From Spirosoma endbachense (lineage in GTDB: Bacteria; Bacteroidota; Bacteroidia; Cytophagales; Spirosomataceae): a stretch of DNA of 64,000 nucleotides. The position numbers were made by a program, and so were the translations under genes. The notes below the pieces were generated by a model. That model was not told where the DNA came from and searched no databases. It was given only the letters and a program-made list of their open reading frames with translations. Below, in pieces: positions 50,696 to 58,734 of this stretch. Location of the stretch: the NCBI RefSeq assembly GCF_010233585.1, contig NZ_CP045997.1, forward strand, positions 4,493,332-4,557,331. Reading direction: 5' to 3'. Each line of letters begins with the position of its first letter. Within the stretch, counting starts at the first letter, position 1.

Positions 50696-53370
50696 TACAT
50701 ACTACAGTCGGGCAACTCGGCCACTTTTTCGTCATTCTGTCATTCGTAACAGCACTGGTAGCGACAGTCGCTTATTTCCTCTCGTCGCTCGGACGACGGG
50801 CCAGCGTCAGTGTACAAACCATATCGGTTGAGGAGCCGCAACTCGCTTATGCCGGCGAGTCTACATTCGGGGGCAAAAAGGCAAAACGAAAAGTACCTGT
50901 CCAATCGACACAAGCCGCTCCGCCCCAAAAAGACGACTGGAAAACGCTGGCTCGGTGGGCATTCTATATCCATGGACTCGCCGTATTTGGCGTCGGAGCC
51001 AGCCTGTACTATATCATTTACAACCATTACTTCGAATACCACTACGCCTGGAGCCACTCGTCGCTGGCGTTACCGGTGCAATACATGATATCCTGCTTCT
51101 GGGAAGGCCAGGAAGGATCGTTCCTCCTGTGGTTGTTCTGGGATGCTGTACTCGGAGCGATTGTGATCAGCACCAGCCGAGGGGCGTCCGCAAAGCAGTG
51201 GGAAGCGCCCATGATGACTGTTTTTGCGCTGGTGCAGGCGTTTCTGGCATCCATGATTCTGGGCGTTGTTTTTGGCGACACATTTAAGCTTGGTTCCTCT
51301 CCGTTCCTGCTGCTGGCCGAGGCTATGCCCGATGCACCAATCTTTACGGCCGATCCAACCTTTGTGCCCAAAGATGGCAATGGCCTGAACCCACTCCTTC
51401 AGAACTACTGGATGGTTATTCATCCACCAACGCTCTTTCTGGGCTTTGCCCTGACACTGGTTCCGTTTGCCTATTGCATTGCCGGTTTATGGAGAAATCA
51501 ACCACTCGAATGGATTCGCCCCGCGCTACCCTGGACCTTATTTGGTGCCATGATCCTCGGCGTCGGCATTATGATGGGCGGCTACTGGGCGTACGAAACC
51601 CTTAATTTTGGTGGGTACTGGAACTGGGACCCCGTCGAAAATGCAGTTTTCGTTCCCTGGCTTGTTATGGTTGCTTCGCTGCATACAATGTTGATAGCCA
51701 AACGAAGTTCAACTGGATTGAAAACGGCAATTATTCTGACAATTACCACGTTCCTGCTGATTCTGTATTCTACCTTCCTTACCCGAAGCGGAATTCTGGG
51801 TAATGCTTCCGTACACTCTTTTACCGATCTGGGTTTGTCGGGCCAATTACTGGTTTATCTGCTGGCATTCGTTATTCTAGCTGTGTTACTGGCCGCCCGT
51901 AAGTGGAAATACATTCCAAGCGATGAAAAGGAAGCGTCTGTTTATACCAAAGAATTCTGGCTGTTCATTGGCGCTACGGTGCTGTGTTTATCAGCCTTTC
52001 AGATTATAGCAACGACATCCATTCCGGTTTATAACAAGATTCTGGAAAGCTTCGGCAAAATATCCAATCTTGCCCTGCCTGCCGACCAGATTGCTCACTA
52101 CAACAAATTCCAGGTCTGGTTTTTCGTCGTGATCGCCCTGCTGACCGGCGTTGGTCAGTTTATGTGGTGGCGAAAATTGGACAACAAAAAGTGGGATGCG
52201 CTCATCACACCGGGCATTATAACGCTGCTCATTAGCGCGGGGCTGATTGCCTTTGGTTCAATCAAGAATCCCGTTTACATGGCTTTACTGGTTTCGGCTG
52301 TGTTTGCGCTCGTCGCCAATGGAACGATTCTGTTGGGTGTTATCCGGGGGAATTACCGTTTTTCGGGGGGGGCTATTGCCCACATAGGCATGGCATTGAT
52401 GCTGATTGGTATTCTGTATTCGGCCGGTTTCTCGAAAGTTATTTCGATCAATACGAGCGGGTTGCTGATCTCGAAGCAGGATGAGTTCACCAAAAACGAT
52501 AACAAGGAAAACAAGGAAAATACGCTGCTGTGGCTGAATCAGCCGGAGCGAATGGGCCAATATCAACTCACCTATCGCGGTCAGCGTATTGAAGCCCGCG
52601 ATGTGCCAGGGTATATTCCCCGTAAAGATGTCATGGTGATCGAAGGTGATTTCCGGGGCATTGCTCAGCGAGACATTGAGCAGGACGGTAAAATTTACCA
52701 CAAAAAAGGAGATACGCTCGCGCTGTATCCGGAGAACACCTACTACGAAGTTGAATACCGCGAACCCAGTGGTAAAGTGTTTAGCCTTTTCCCGCGTGCC
52801 CAGGTAAACGAGCGAATGGGATTACTGGCCTCTCCCGATACGCGCCACAAGGCTGATCGCGACATTTATACCTACGTTAACTCGGTACCCGATCCGAGTG
52901 CCGAAAATAAATGGGAGAAGACCGAAACGTATAGCGTTGCCATCAAAGACACGTTTTTTCTCAATGATTACGTAGCCATTCTGGATGACGTTGTCCGGAC
53001 CAACCAGGTGGAAGGTATGGACATCGGTCCGAACGACGCGGCTGTACGGGCACGGGTTCGCGTTTTGAGTAAAACAGGGGAGCAGACCTTAAATCCGGCG
53101 TTCGTGATCAAAAACCGCATGGTCGCCCATCCGGCCGAAATGAGTGATGAACTGGGGGTTCGGATTCAGTTGAATGAGATCGACCCACGGACGGGTAAGT
53201 TTACTTTCGCCGTGAACCGGACGCAGCGTGACTACATCGTGATGAAAGCCTTTGAAAAGCCACTGATCAACATACTCTGGATCGGCACGCTGATTGTCGT
53301 GATGGGCTTCCTGATTTCTATCGTCCGCCGGTATCGTGAATATAGAAAGATGCAGGATAAGCTGATTTAG
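50692..53370 (+). CDS. ccmF: CcmF/CcsA-type cytochrome c biogenesis protein
   Basis: 892 residues from the ATG at 50692, which begins with the first membrane helix (MIHTTVGQLGHFFVIL); an upstream in-frame ATG reads through the broken toxin. About 14-15 helices; the haem-handling WWD signature is GGYWNWDPVENAVFVPWL (about residues 300-317), with other conserved His-bearing loops. A large periplasmic domain (about 590-840) precedes the last helix. Acts as the haem lyase that joins haem to apocytochrome c. It is the last recognised ccm gene in the operon and immediately precedes a small membrane gene. Confidence 0.94.
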   Translation: MIHTTVGQLGHFFVILSFVTALVATVAYFLSSLGRRASVSVQTISVEEPQLAYAGESTFGGKKAKRKVPVQSTQAAPPQKDDWKTLARWAFYIHGLAVFGVGASLYYIIYNHYFEYHYAWSHSSLALPVQYMISCFWEGQEGSFLLWLFWDAVLGAIVISTSRGASAKQWEAPMMTVFALVQAFLASMILGVVFGDTFKLGSSPFLLLAEAMPDAPIFTADPTFVPKDGNGLNPLLQNYWMVIHPPTLFLGFALTLVPFAYCIAGLWRNQPLEWIRPALPWTLFGAMILGVGIMMGGYWAYETLNFGGYWNWDPVENAVFVPWLVMVASLHTMLIAKRSSTGLKTAIILTITTFLLILYSTFLTRSGILGNASVHSFTDLGLSGQLLVYLLAFVILAVLLAARKWKYIPSDEKEASVYTKEFWLFIGATVLCLSAFQIIATTSIPVYNKILESFGKISNLALPADQIAHYNKFQVWFFVVIALLTGVGQFMWWRKLDNKKWDALITPGIITLLISAGLIAFGSIKNPVYMALLVSAVFALVANGTILLGVIRGNYRFSGGAIAHIGMALMLIGILYSAGFSKVISINTSGLLISKQDEFTKNDNKENKENTLLWLNQPERMGQYQLTYRGQRIEARDVPGYIPRKDVMVIEGDFRGIAQRDIEQDGKIYHKKGDTLALYPENTYYEVEYREPSGKVFSLFPRAQVNERMGLLASPDTRHKADRDIYTYVNSVPDPSAENKWEKTETYSVAIKDTFFLNDYVAILDDVVRTNQVEGMDIGPNDAAVRARVRVLSKTGEQTLNPAFVIKNRMVAHPAEMSDELGVRIQLNEIDPRTGKFTFAVNRTQRDYIVMKAFEKPLINILWIGTLIVVMGFLISIVRRYREYRKMQDKLI

Positions 53371-53604
53371 ATGAAACTGAAACTTTCTGAAATATTGCTG
53401 CTTTCGGCGGGTGCCGGATTCCTGATTCTTTGGATTGCTGAATACCAGCGAACAACCTTTGCCGAAAGTTATTGGTTATTGATGTTATGCCTTGGCTTTC
53501 TGCTGGCGTTTCAATACATCAAAAACAAACGGATTGAGCGCGAAAAGACTGTTTCGCCAACCATTAAGCAAATGGTAGAAAATCGGAAGAAGAAAAAGAA
53601 ATAG
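53371..53604 (+). CDS. Small two-helix membrane protein in the ccm operon
   Basis: 77 residues, ATG directly abutting the ccmF stop codon. Two hydrophobic helices (about 6-22 and 32-50) and a strongly basic tail (KNKRIEREK..., KKKKK). No family recognised; the position suggests a helper of cytochrome c assembly, by inference only. Confidence 0.65.
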   Translation: MKLKLSEILLLSAGAGFLILWIAEYQRTTFAESYWLLMLCLGFLLAFQYIKNKRIEREKTVSPTIKQMVENRKKKKK

Positions 53605-53681
53605 CTTTGCGTTTACGGTATTCGGGCAATGGTCGTTTTACCCCGAATGCCCTAAACCGAATCCTGTAAAACCAAAACTGT

Positions 53682-54971
53682 TTGGAACCCTACGCTTTAC
53701 TCTTTGGTGCTTTACTTGCTCTGGTGCTGGCTGGCTTTTTCTCGGCTGTCGAAATGGCCTATGTATCGGTCAACCGTTTATATTTTGAGCTCCACAGTAA
53801 ACAGGGTCCGTTAGGAGAGAAACTGGTGTCTGGTTTCCTCAAGAATCCGATTCTATTTGTTGGAACCACGTTAACCGGCAATACGCTCTTTCTGGTTCTC
53901 TACGCCGTGTTGGGTGTTACGGCATTGAATCCGCTGCTAATGGCCATTTTGCCCGCATCCTGGGCAGAACATCAGTCTGTTTTCATTACCATTGAGACAC
54001 TGATTCTAACGATCATCTTCCTGCCACTGGCCGACTATTTACCCAAAAGTTTGGCGTTAATTCATCCCGATCGATTTCTGGAAGCACTGGCCGTGCCGCT
54101 TTGGGTCATTTACAAAGCGATTGCTCCACTCGTGCGTGTGCTTGTCGGAACGGCCCGGTTCCTGATCCGCTATATGCTGGGGAAACGAAACCCGGAAATT
54201 CGGCCCGTGTTCGGCCTGACAGACCTCAACCATTACCTTCAGCAGCTGAATCAGAAATCGGATACCGAAGAAGAGCTTGAAATCGACACGCAGATTTTTA
54301 ACAATGCCATTGAATTCCGCGACGTTCGTGTCCGTGATTGCCTTGTTCCACGAACCGAGATTACGGCCATTGAGGCCGATGATACCGTTGAGGAACTTCG
54401 GCAGGCCTTTCAGGATAGTGGTCACTCGAAGATTATTGTTTACCGGGATACCATCGACGATGTCGTTGGCTATTGTCATGCGTTGGCCCTGTTCCGAAAA
54501 CCCGCTACGGTAGAGGAAATCATAACGCCAATCATTACCGTTCCAGAAACCATGCCTGCCCAGGATCTGCTACTCCGCTTTTTGTCGGAACGCAAAAGCC
54601 TGGCGCTCGTCGTCGATGAATTCGGTGGCACGGCAGGTATTGTCAGTGTAGAGGATATGGTTGAGCAAATCTTTGGGGAGATTCAGGACGAATATGATAC
54701 CAACGAAGACTGGACCGAACAGCAGATCGACGACCATACCTGGCTATTGAGTGCCCGTCATGAAATCGACGACCTCAACGAAACCTACGGCTGGTCTATT
54801 CCTGAAGGAGGCTATGATACACTCGGTGGTCTTATTTTAGAGACGAACGAAGATCTTCCCCAGGTCGGCGACGTGATCGAATTAGCCCCGTTTTCCTTTA
54901 CCATCGTTTCAATGGACGGCACCCGGATCGACACGGTGAAAGTCCGGCTGAATCCGAATTACAAAGAGTAA
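53682..54971 (+). CDS. CNNM/CBS-domain membrane protein (HlyC/CorC family)
   Basis: 429 residues; the best start is a TTG at 53682, since the next Met lies inside the first helix. Residues about 5-170 are the CNNM/DUF21 membrane domain ('FFSAVEMAYVSVNRLYFEL', 'LFVGTTLTGNTLFLVLYAV'), then a CBS pair ('DCLVPRTEITAIEADDTVEEL' in part, 'SVEDMVEQIFGEIQDEYD') and the CorC_HlyC domain at about 340-425. The family exports Mg2+ or Co2+, or regulates such transport. Gene follows the ccm operon after about 77 bp. It is not obviously GldE. Confidence 0.9.
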   Translation: MEPYALLFGALLALVLAGFFSAVEMAYVSVNRLYFELHSKQGPLGEKLVSGFLKNPILFVGTTLTGNTLFLVLYAVLGVTALNPLLMAILPASWAEHQSVFITIETLILTIIFLPLADYLPKSLALIHPDRFLEALAVPLWVIYKAIAPLVRVLVGTARFLIRYMLGKRNPEIRPVFGLTDLNHYLQQLNQKSDTEEELEIDTQIFNNAIEFRDVRVRDCLVPRTEITAIEADDTVEELRQAFQDSGHSKIIVYRDTIDDVVGYCHALALFRKPATVEEIITPIITVPETMPAQDLLLRFLSERKSLALVVDEFGGTAGIVSVEDMVEQIFGEIQDEYDTNEDWTEQQIDDHTWLLSARHEIDDLNETYGWSIPEGGYDTLGGLILETNEDLPQVGDVIELAPFSFTIVSMDGTRIDTVKVRLNPNYKE

Positions 54972-55010
54972 CTCTGCTTTTCCTCTGACTGATCTTGACT
55001 AAATGCTGGT

Positions 55011-56918
55011 TCAGACGGGCAAATACACATCGAAAGCTGCCCCTTTGCCCAGATGGCCATAAGCGGTTATCGCGCCCCGATGATTTTCGACCACTCGCCG
55101 GCAAATGGCCAGCCCAACTCCGGTTCCGTCGTATTGCTGCCGGTTATGGAGTCGCTGAAATACCTGAAAAATCTGTTCCGCATATTTATCCTCGAAACCA
55201 ATACCGTTGTCGGTTATTCTGACTTTGTAATAGGTTTGCGTTGAATTCAACTCAGCAGGTGCTGCTTCTCCAGAGACTGACTCACACGAAACATCAATAA
55301 CGAGTGTCTCTCCCATTACTCTGAATTTGATTGCATTTGCGATTAAATTACTGAACAACAGGCGCATCTGGGTAAAATCACCCCGAACGGCTGGTAAGGG
55401 GCCAATGGTCAGAATAGCGCCTGCTTCCTGCAATTCTAACTCATATTCCGAACGCACCTCCGCAAATAACTGATCCAGTAAAACTGTCTGAAAAGGAGCC
55501 CGATGCGTACTAATTCGTGAGTAAGCCAGTACGTCCTTAATCAGTGAAGACATCCGTTCGGCCGCAGACTGCATCCGGGAAACAATGTCTTGCCCATACT
55601 CCGTCAGTTGATCCGAAAACTGATTATGCAGGATGTCGCCAAAAGCCATGATTTTACGCAACGGCTCCTGTAGATCATGATTGGCAACATAAGCAAACTG
55701 CCGCAGGTTGTCGTTCGCCGTCTGTAAGTCACGGTTTGTCTGCTCCAGTTGCTGCTGATGCGTTTTACTTTCCGTGATATTGACCAGCGTCAGCACAATT
55801 CCATCGTCCCACTTAACAACAGAAAGTTCATACCACCCCTCCAATTGATCGTAGTTGTATTCCTGCTCAAAACAGGTAGGCTCCCCTGTTTCAATGACCT
55901 GAACATAGCGATCAAACAAGCCCGTTTCTATAACGTGCGGAAAGTAGCCAAGCATCGTACGGCCAATCACTTCTTCATCCGTTCGGCCAGGGTTATGGCG
56001 GTTCGCTTCATTCTGGGCGACATAGCGAAAATCCACGATTTTGCCCGTTGTTTCATCCCGCACGGCACTGAAAGCGATGATTGCGTTCGATGATCCATCC
56101 AATACAGACCGCAACAGGTCGGCCTGTTGCTGATTTGCCAGCTCAGCACGCTTGAGCGCCGTAACGTCTACAAACGTGGCAATGACACCATCGCCAAACG
56201 GTCGGATACGGATATTATACCAGCCATTATAGTCACCAACAGGCAGGTTAACTCCATTTATTCTGGCCGGTTCATTCGTTTCGGCTACGCGGATATGCCA
56301 GTCCAGAACGCCGTTTGTTCGGGCACCCGGCCAGGCCAGACTATATAATTCACCGATCAGGCTTTCTTTTGACCGCTGCGTAATCCGCTCAGCATCTGCA
56401 TTAAGATGTGTAAATCGAAAGTCGATGACCTTGTTAGCCTCATCCCGAACGGACTGCATGACTGCTATTCCCGTTTGTGTATTGTCTAAAATAGCCTGTA
56501 GAAGCTCCGTTTCATGCTTCTGGGCGAACTCTGCTTTTTTGCGATCATTAATATCGGTCCAGGAAGCCAGCACACAGTCCTCAAAGCGAGCCAGCGATTG
56601 GGCCACCCAGCTATCGGCAGCAGCAAAGTGATGCTCGATGTGCATAGGCAGGCCCGATTCAATCACTTGCTTATAGTTATCAAAAATACCCCCACAATTT
56701 CCAGCTGGATCAAGAGTAAGCATCGAATGGGTTAGCAATTGTTCCTGCGTGAATCCGCTCAAAACAGCGGCTCGTTCATTACAGCGGAGTACGCGAAAAT
56801 CGCTTATTTGATCAATCTCATTCCGAATAGCCTGACAAAGTAAAATACCATTGAGCGAATTCTGAAAGACGCTCTCCAGCAACGGATTGGGCGGATGAAG
56901 GTGTAAATCATGGGTCAT
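55011..56918 (-). CDS. Soluble multi-PAS sensor histidine kinase
   Basis: 635 residues without membrane helices. Three PAS domains (about 15-125, 140-260, 270-390), each with its own variant of the 'VRDE...I(V)DFR' pattern; then HisKA with His414 in VANHDLQEPLRK, and HATPase_c with N-box 'LFSNLIANAIKFR', G1 'ITDNGIGFE' and G2 'DGTGVGLAICRRVVENH'. The NHDLQEPLRK form is that of phytochrome-like/PAS kinases. A cytosolic signal (ligand or redox) is likely. No response regulator gene is adjacent, so it is an orphan. Confidence 0.92.
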   Translation of the reverse strand: MTHDLHLHPPNPLLESVFQNSLNGILLCQAIRNEIDQISDFRVLRCNERAAVLSGFTQEQLLTHSMLTLDPAGNCGGIFDNYKQVIESGLPMHIEHHFAAADSWVAQSLARFEDCVLASWTDINDRKKAEFAQKHETELLQAILDNTQTGIAVMQSVRDEANKVIDFRFTHLNADAERITQRSKESLIGELYSLAWPGARTNGVLDWHIRVAETNEPARINGVNLPVGDYNGWYNIRIRPFGDGVIATFVDVTALKRAELANQQQADLLRSVLDGSSNAIIAFSAVRDETTGKIVDFRYVAQNEANRHNPGRTDEEVIGRTMLGYFPHVIETGLFDRYVQVIETGEPTCFEQEYNYDQLEGWYELSVVKWDDGIVLTLVNITESKTHQQQLEQTNRDLQTANDNLRQFAYVANHDLQEPLRKIMAFGDILHNQFSDQLTEYGQDIVSRMQSAAERMSSLIKDVLAYSRISTHRAPFQTVLLDQLFAEVRSEYELELQEAGAILTIGPLPAVRGDFTQMRLLFSNLIANAIKFRVMGETLVIDVSCESVSGEAAPAELNSTQTYYKVRITDNGIGFEDKYAEQIFQVFQRLHNRQQYDGTGVGLAICRRVVENHRGAITAYGHLGKGAAFDVYLPV

Positions 56919-57407
56919 TTTTTAAGGAAGGTAAAGCGTAGGTACGGAACTGTGTTTTTACAGCTAAACATCGGCAAAGGCAGCAAACTATCAATTAATT
57001 GCTTGTCTGGCAAGTCATTGACCACAGATTTATGTTTTTTCAGATTAGTAGACAAATTTAAACGAATACTGGTCAGCCGGTAAAGTTCCGTCAATATGAA
57101 ATTAGCCCGGTATTCACTACGATTAGGCTTTTTTGATTAAGAATTTTGCTGACGTTGCCAGGTATCGACATGAATATTTGTCTATTAGTTATTCGCTTTT
57201 TCGGTAGCCTTATTTGAGATGAAATAGGGGTGTAGATCACTGGCTAAAGGAAAGTTGACCATTGAGATTTGTTCTCCTTTAATATGGATTTATAGTTATT
57301 CTTTAAGGATTCTAGCGGTATTCAATAGTACTGACAGCTTCCGGAAAAACGGGCTGCTTTTGTCCTGAGGGCGCTCAGACGATTAACTGAAACCTAGCAA
57401 TTGGAAA

Positions 57408-57440
57408 CGGCCTAAAAGCGCCAGACTCGCTTTTAGGCCG
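57408..57440 (-). terminator. 13-bp hairpin downstream of leuB (outer)
   Basis: Perfect 13-bp stem (57408-57420 with 57428-57440), 7-base loop. In the minus-strand transcript it follows the inner hairpin and ends in a short run of T. Confidence 0.6.
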
Positions 57441-57456
57441 ATAAAATTCATTTCTG

Positions 57457-57484
57457 ACATCGTTTTTTTTGCAAAAAACGATGT
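57457..57484 (-). terminator. 12-bp hairpin downstream of leuB (inner)
   Basis: Stem 57457-57468 with 57473-57484, loop of four; the stem includes a long A/T run, so in transcription it gives a hairpin with an internal U stretch. About 40 bp after the leuB stop codon. Confidence 0.6.
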
Positions 57485-57524
57485 TTTATACTGCTCACAG
57501 GCTAGCAAAAGTTTATGCTATATA

Positions 57525-58607
57525 CTAAAGTTCGTCTAGAGTAGTCAGTACAAGTTTACCGATCGCTTCCGTCCCCAGAATTTTATCAGCAGCAGTCTGA
57601 CTATCAGCAATGTCCCGGGTTCGATAACCCGCTTTTAATAGATTATCTACAGCCTTAATAACCAGTTCTGATTCTTCTTTCATGCCAAACGAAATATCCA
57701 GTAACAAGGCGACAGACAGTATAGATGCAATCGGGTTAGCGACACCTTTACCCGTAATATCATGCGCTGATCCGTGAATTGGTTCGTACACACCTGTGCC
57801 ATCACCAATGGACGCAGAAGCCAGCATACCCATCGAACCCGCGATTTGCGATGCTTCATCCGTCAGAATATCACCAAATAAATTGGCCGTAACAATCACA
57901 TCAAACCGGCGGGGGTCTTTAATTAGCAGCATAGCCGTTGCATCGGCATACTGATGCTCGACTTCTATGTCTGGATAGTCTAACGACATTTTTTGAACGA
58001 CTTCACGCCATAAACGACCGGTTTCCATAACGTTGGCTTTATCGGCAGAACAAAGCTTTTTTCGGCGGGTGCGGGCCGCATCAAACGCTTTCCGGGCAAT
58101 ACGTTCTACTTCGTATCGGCTGTATTCGGCCATATCGAACGCAGTGTCTCCGTTATTTTTGCGCCCTTTTTCACCAAAATACACATCCCCGGTAAGTTCT
58201 CTGAAAAATAAGATATCGGCCCCTTTCAGCACTTCAGGTTTAATGCTGGAAGCACCTAATAGCTCGTCAAATAGTTTTATGGGCCGCAAATTTGCATAGA
58301 GTCCCAGCTCTTTCCGCATTCTAAACAACCCTTGTTCAGGGCGCATTTGAGCAGTAGGATCATTATCGTATTTAGGGTGACCAACAGCGCCAAATAATAC
58401 GGCATCCGAATTCCGCATGGTTTCCAGGGCTTCATCGGTCAGTGGGCTACCCGTTGCCTCGATCGATACGTGGCCGATCAACACTTCGTCGTAGGTAAAC
58501 TCGTGCCCGAATTTAGCGGCAATTTTCTCGACTACTTTTTTGCCAACTGCTGTTACTTCCTGTCCGATCCCATCGCCGGGAGCAATTACTATATGTTTTT
58601 GGGCCAT
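57525..58607 (-). CDS. leuB: 3-isopropylmalate dehydrogenase
   Basis: 360 residues. Third step of leucine synthesis: oxidative decarboxylation of 3-isopropylmalate with NAD+. Features: 'IVIAPGDGIGQEVTAVGKKVV' in part (APGDGIGQEV), 'AVGHPKYDND', 'LRPIKLFDELLGAS', 'FFRELTGDVYFGEKG', the metal-binding 'ANLFGDILTDEASQIAGS', and 'EPIHGSAHDITGKGVANP'. NAD preference is expected from the family. Cytoplasmic. No other leu genes are in the window; a terminator-like hairpin separates it from the upstream malate-synthase-like gene. Confidence 0.97.
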   Translation of the reverse strand: MAQKHIVIAPGDGIGQEVTAVGKKVVEKIAAKFGHEFTYDEVLIGHVSIEATGSPLTDEALETMRNSDAVLFGAVGHPKYDNDPTAQMRPEQGLFRMRKELGLYANLRPIKLFDELLGASSIKPEVLKGADILFFRELTGDVYFGEKGRKNNGDTAFDMAEYSRYEVERIARKAFDAARTRRKKLCSADKANVMETGRLWREVVQKMSLDYPDIEVEHQYADATAMLLIKDPRRFDVIVTANLFGDILTDEASQIAGSMGMLASASIGDGTGVYEPIHGSAHDITGKGVANPIASILSVALLLDISFGMKEESELVIKAVDNLLKAGYRTRDIADSQTAADKILGTEAIGKLVLTTLDEL

Positions 58608-58650
58608 TGTCTTTGTTAATCAATAAAATAGGACACAATACGGTAGCCCT

Positions 58651-58692
58651 TCCCGCTCTAACAGGTTTAACTCATAACCTGCTAGAGCGGGA
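58651..58692. terminator. Hairpin between the malate-synthase-like gene and leuB
   Basis: 17-position stem with one mismatch (58651-58667 with 58676-58692), 8-base loop, lying 42 bp after the malate-synthase-like stop. No T run follows on the minus strand, so it may be an attenuator or weak terminator. Confidence 0.5.
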
Positions 58693-58734
58693 AAATCACT
58701 ACTGATCAAGGCGTGGTGTTATTGGTTTACTTTC

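Larger units (their letters stand above)
56919..57524. other. Long non-coding stretch between leuB end and histidine kinase start
   Basis: About 600 bp, AT-rich. No frame on either strand gives a convincing protein; the longest possible peptides are short and unlike known families. The right end holds two terminator hairpins of leuB. The left part should hold the kinase promoter. Confidence 0.5.

Noticed and set aside
53682..54971. Assignment of the CNNM/CBS protein as GldE
   Set aside because: Length and domain order fit, but the N-terminal sequence and the neighbourhood (no gldD, ssb or mutY) do not support it; left as a general HlyC/CorC family member.
56919..57524. Possible tRNA, riboswitch or degraded transposase in the long intergenic gap
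   Set aside because: No cloverleaf, T-loop consensus or known aptamer core could be seen, and the short open stretches near 57300-57390 do not resemble transposase ends enough to report.
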